Shown: piece by piece, positions 62,588 to 64,000 of the stretch
Numbering within the stretch: position 1 is the stretch's first letter
Layout of the letters: each line of letters begins with the position of its first letter
Source of the DNA: Ferrovibrio sp.
Lineage (GTDB): Bacteria > Pseudomonadota > Alphaproteobacteria > Ferrovibrionales > Ferrovibrionaceae
DNA: 64,000 nt
Direction: 5' to 3'
NCBI GenBank assembly: GCA_017991315.1
Contig: JAGOQS010000001.1
Span: 248,001-312,000 of the forward strand
The notes under the pieces: generated by a model
Seen by the model: the letters and a program-made list of their open reading frames with translations, nothing else
What the model was told of the DNA's origin: nothing
Database searches by the model: none
Program-made: the position numbers and the translations under genes

Positions 62588-62624
62588 AAAAACGGGCCGC
62601 TGGGGATAATCCGGCGGCCCGTTT
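62588..62624 (-). terminator. Rho-independent terminator of dnaA
   Basis: A perfect 11-bp stem, AAACGGGCCGC (62590-62600) with GCGGCCCGTTT (62614-62624), and a 13-base loop; on the minus strand it is followed by a run of five T. It lies 33 bases past the dnaA stop, in the dnaA-dnaN gap. The loop includes TTATCCCCA, one mismatch from a DnaA box. Confidence 0.8.
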
Positions 62625-62657
62625 AAGTGGTTGATTTCTTAAGGAAATGTTACGCCG

Positions 62658-64000
62658 TCAGCCTTCCAGTTTGCGGCGCAGCAAATCGATATCCTCGGCA
62701 AAGGCGCTGTCGATCTCGCGCAGCTCCTCGATCTTGCGCACGGCATGCATCACCGTGGTGTGGTCGCGGCCGCCGAACTTGCGCCCGATCTCGGGCAGGC
62801 TGCGCGAGGTGAGCTGCTTGGCCAGATACATCGCCACCTGGCGCGGGCGGGCCACGGCGCGGGCGCGGCGCGGCGAATGCATGTCGGCGAAGCGGATCGA
62901 GAAATGCTCGGCGACGCGCTTCTGGATTTCCTCGATCGTGACCTTGCGGTCATTGGCGCGCAGCAGGTCGGACAGCACTTCCTGCGCCGACTGCACGGTG
63001 ATCGGGCGGCCGACCAGGCTGGAATAGGCCGAGATGCGGTTCAGCGCGCCTTCCAGCTCGCGGATATTGGACGTAATGCGGCGGGCGAGGAAATCCATCA
63101 CCTCCGGCGGCACGCCGCGCAGGCCGCTGCGCTCCGCCTTGGCCTGCAGGATGGAAAGCCGCAGTTCGAAATCGGTCGGGTGGATATCCACCACCAGGCC
63201 CCAGCCGAGGCGCGAGCGCATGCGCTCCTCGATGCCCTCGAGATCGGACGGCGAGCGGTCGCCCGAAACGATGATCTGGCGGTTCTGGTCGCACAGCGCA
63301 TTGAAGGTGTGGAAGAACTCTTCCTGCGTGCTTTCCTTGCCGGCGATGAACTGGATGTCGTCGATCATCAGCACATCAACCGAGCGGAACTGCTCCTTGA
63401 ACGCCATCGTGTCCTTGAAGCGCAGCGCCCGGATGAACTGGTACATGAACTTCTCGGCCGAGAGATAGACCACGCGGCGCTCCGGGAAGCGCTGGCGGAT
63501 ATGCCAGCCGATGGCATGCATCAGATGGGTCTTGCCCAAGCCCACGCCGCTGTAGAGGAACAGCGGATTGTAGGCGACCTGCGGGCTTTCGGCGACGCGG
63601 AGCGCCGCGGCGCGGGCCAGTTCATTCGACTTGCCGGTGATGAAGCTGTCGAAGGTGAAGCGCGGATCGAGCGGCGCGGAAAGCTCGCGCTCGACATCGT
63701 CCATGTCGCGCGCCGGCATCGCCACGCCGCGTTCGGCGGCCACAGCGCGCTCGGAGAGGCGGTCGGCGCCATCGAAGCTGGCAGCAGGGCGCAGCAGCGA
63801 GGCCGGCTTGGCCGGAACTGCTGCCTGGGCCTGGCCGGGAACATTCGCCTGGGCGGCTGCGGCCGAACCCTGGGCGGCCGGTGCCGTGGCGGCAACACGG
63901 ACATGGATCAGCACCCGGCGCACATCCGGGTTTTCCAGCCGCCAGATTTCGCGCAGGCGTTCGCTGTAGTGGTTCGCCACCCAGTCGCGCATGAAGCGGG
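62658..64000 (-). CDS. dnaA: Chromosomal replication initiator DnaA (5' end outside the window)
   Basis: The frame is open through 64000: codons before the visible [17 protein letters not shown] read ...RF, so the N-terminal DnaB/DiaA-interacting domain (roughly the first 60-70 residues) lies beyond the edge. An Ala/Pro-rich linker (domain II) is followed by the AAA+ domain with [13 protein letters not shown] (Walker A), [15 protein letters not shown] (Walker B), and the DnaA-box-binding domain IV with [19 protein letters not shown]. It initiates replication at oriC, which is not in this window. Confidence 0.97.
   Translation of the reverse strand, partial: RFMRDWVANHYSERLREIWRLENPDVRRVLIHVRVAATAPAAQGSAAAAQANVPGQAQAAVPAKPASLLRPAASFDGADRLSERAVAAERGVAMPARDMDDVERELSAPLDPRFTFDSFITGKSNELARAAALRVAESPQVAYNPLFLYSGVGLGKTHLMHAIGWHIRQRFPERRVVYLSAEKFMYQFIRALRFKDTMAFKEQFRSVDVLMIDDIQFIAGKESTQEEFFHTFNALCDQNRQIIVSGDRSPSDLEGIEERMRSRLGWGLVVDIHPTDFELRLSILQAKAERSGLRGVPPEVMDFLARRITSNIRELEGALNRISAYSSLVGRPITVQSAQEVLSDLLRANDRKVTIEEIQKRVAEHFSIRFADMHSPRRARAVARPRQVAMYLAKQLTSRSLPEIGRKFGGRDHTTVMHAVRKIEELREIDSAFAEDIDLLRRKLEG

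Noticed and set aside
62601-62609. Possible oriC from the DnaA-box-like TTATCCCCA near dnaA
   Set aside because: Only a single imperfect box, inside a terminator loop, with no A+T-rich unwinding stretch or box cluster. In alphaproteobacteria oriC often lies away from dnaA.

Overview
The window is one contiguous stretch of a G+C-rich chromosome, almost wholly coding, with no intergenic gap over 300 bases (the widest are about 200-215 bases). Gene content points to an alphaproteobacterium, probably Rhodospirillales-like. The main clues are a plant/alphaproteobacterial-type gshA, the ctaC-ctaD-ctaB-(coxF-like)-ctaG-ctaE-DUF983-SURF1 order, ispH-thrB-rnhA, an APH-fold homoserine kinase, a mitochondrial-type M16 peptidase, and dnaA-dnaN-recF-gyrB. 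The lineage is inferred from gene content, not from a phylogenetic marker. No rRNA, tRNA, CRISPR array or insertion sequence was seen.

Layout. 1-3908 (+): the end of a PPK2 polyphosphate kinase, a DadA-like FAD oxidoreductase and a lone bis-MGD molybdoenzyme. A double palindrome separates these from 4023-10437 (-): a DMT transporter overlapping ubiD, then a membrane adenylate cyclase, a small membrane protein, pmbA/tldE and cysQ. 10504-18489: a putative Fe(II)/2-oxoglutarate oxygenase, a YkgJ-type cysteine-cluster protein, ubiA, rsmE, gshA, a monoheme periplasmic protein, cysE and tldD. 18587-21916 (-): a PAS / histidine kinase / degenerate GGDEF / EAL protein. 22130-33263 (+): the aa3-type cytochrome oxidase structural and assembly genes, followed by an M32 carboxypeptidase, thrC, an M16 peptidase and a GNAT acetyltransferase. 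33365-36963 (+): a Leu/Ile/Val-type binding protein coupled to a chemoreceptor. 36979-43130: yqgE, a free-standing DsbD-alpha-like protein, a Prx5-type peroxiredoxin, rnhA-thrB-ispH, a lipoprotein, and a divergent HxlR regulator / CMD-family pair with two matched operator-like palindromes. 43138-50031 (-): a complete dipeptide-type ABC importer feeding a gamma-glutamyltransferase-family enzyme. 50247-53386: a Bug binding protein, a small secreted protein, a metallophosphoesterase and an alpha/beta hydrolase. 53383-57477 (-): a large NTPase with a C-terminal nuclease-like domain. 57679-64000 (-): gyrB, recF, dnaN and dnaA, the last running off the right edge.

The most unusual object is the 1364-residue protein at 53383-57477. 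It is much lower in G+C than its neighbours. It combines a NACHT/STAND-like P-loop domain near the N-terminus, a very long helical middle, a PD-(D/E)XK-like nuclease motif near residues 1224-1253 and a lysine-rich tail. An in-frame stop 36 bases upstream of the start shows there is no N-terminal effector domain, so the usual effector-first order of STAND defence proteins is reversed. It is a good candidate for an uncharacterised single-gene anti-phage or anti-plasmid system. Other items worth following are the HxlR operator pair, the RegA/PrrA-like box upstream of ctaC, the binding protein-chemoreceptor operon, the kinase-GGDEF-EAL hybrid and the cyclase-tldE-cysQ operon.
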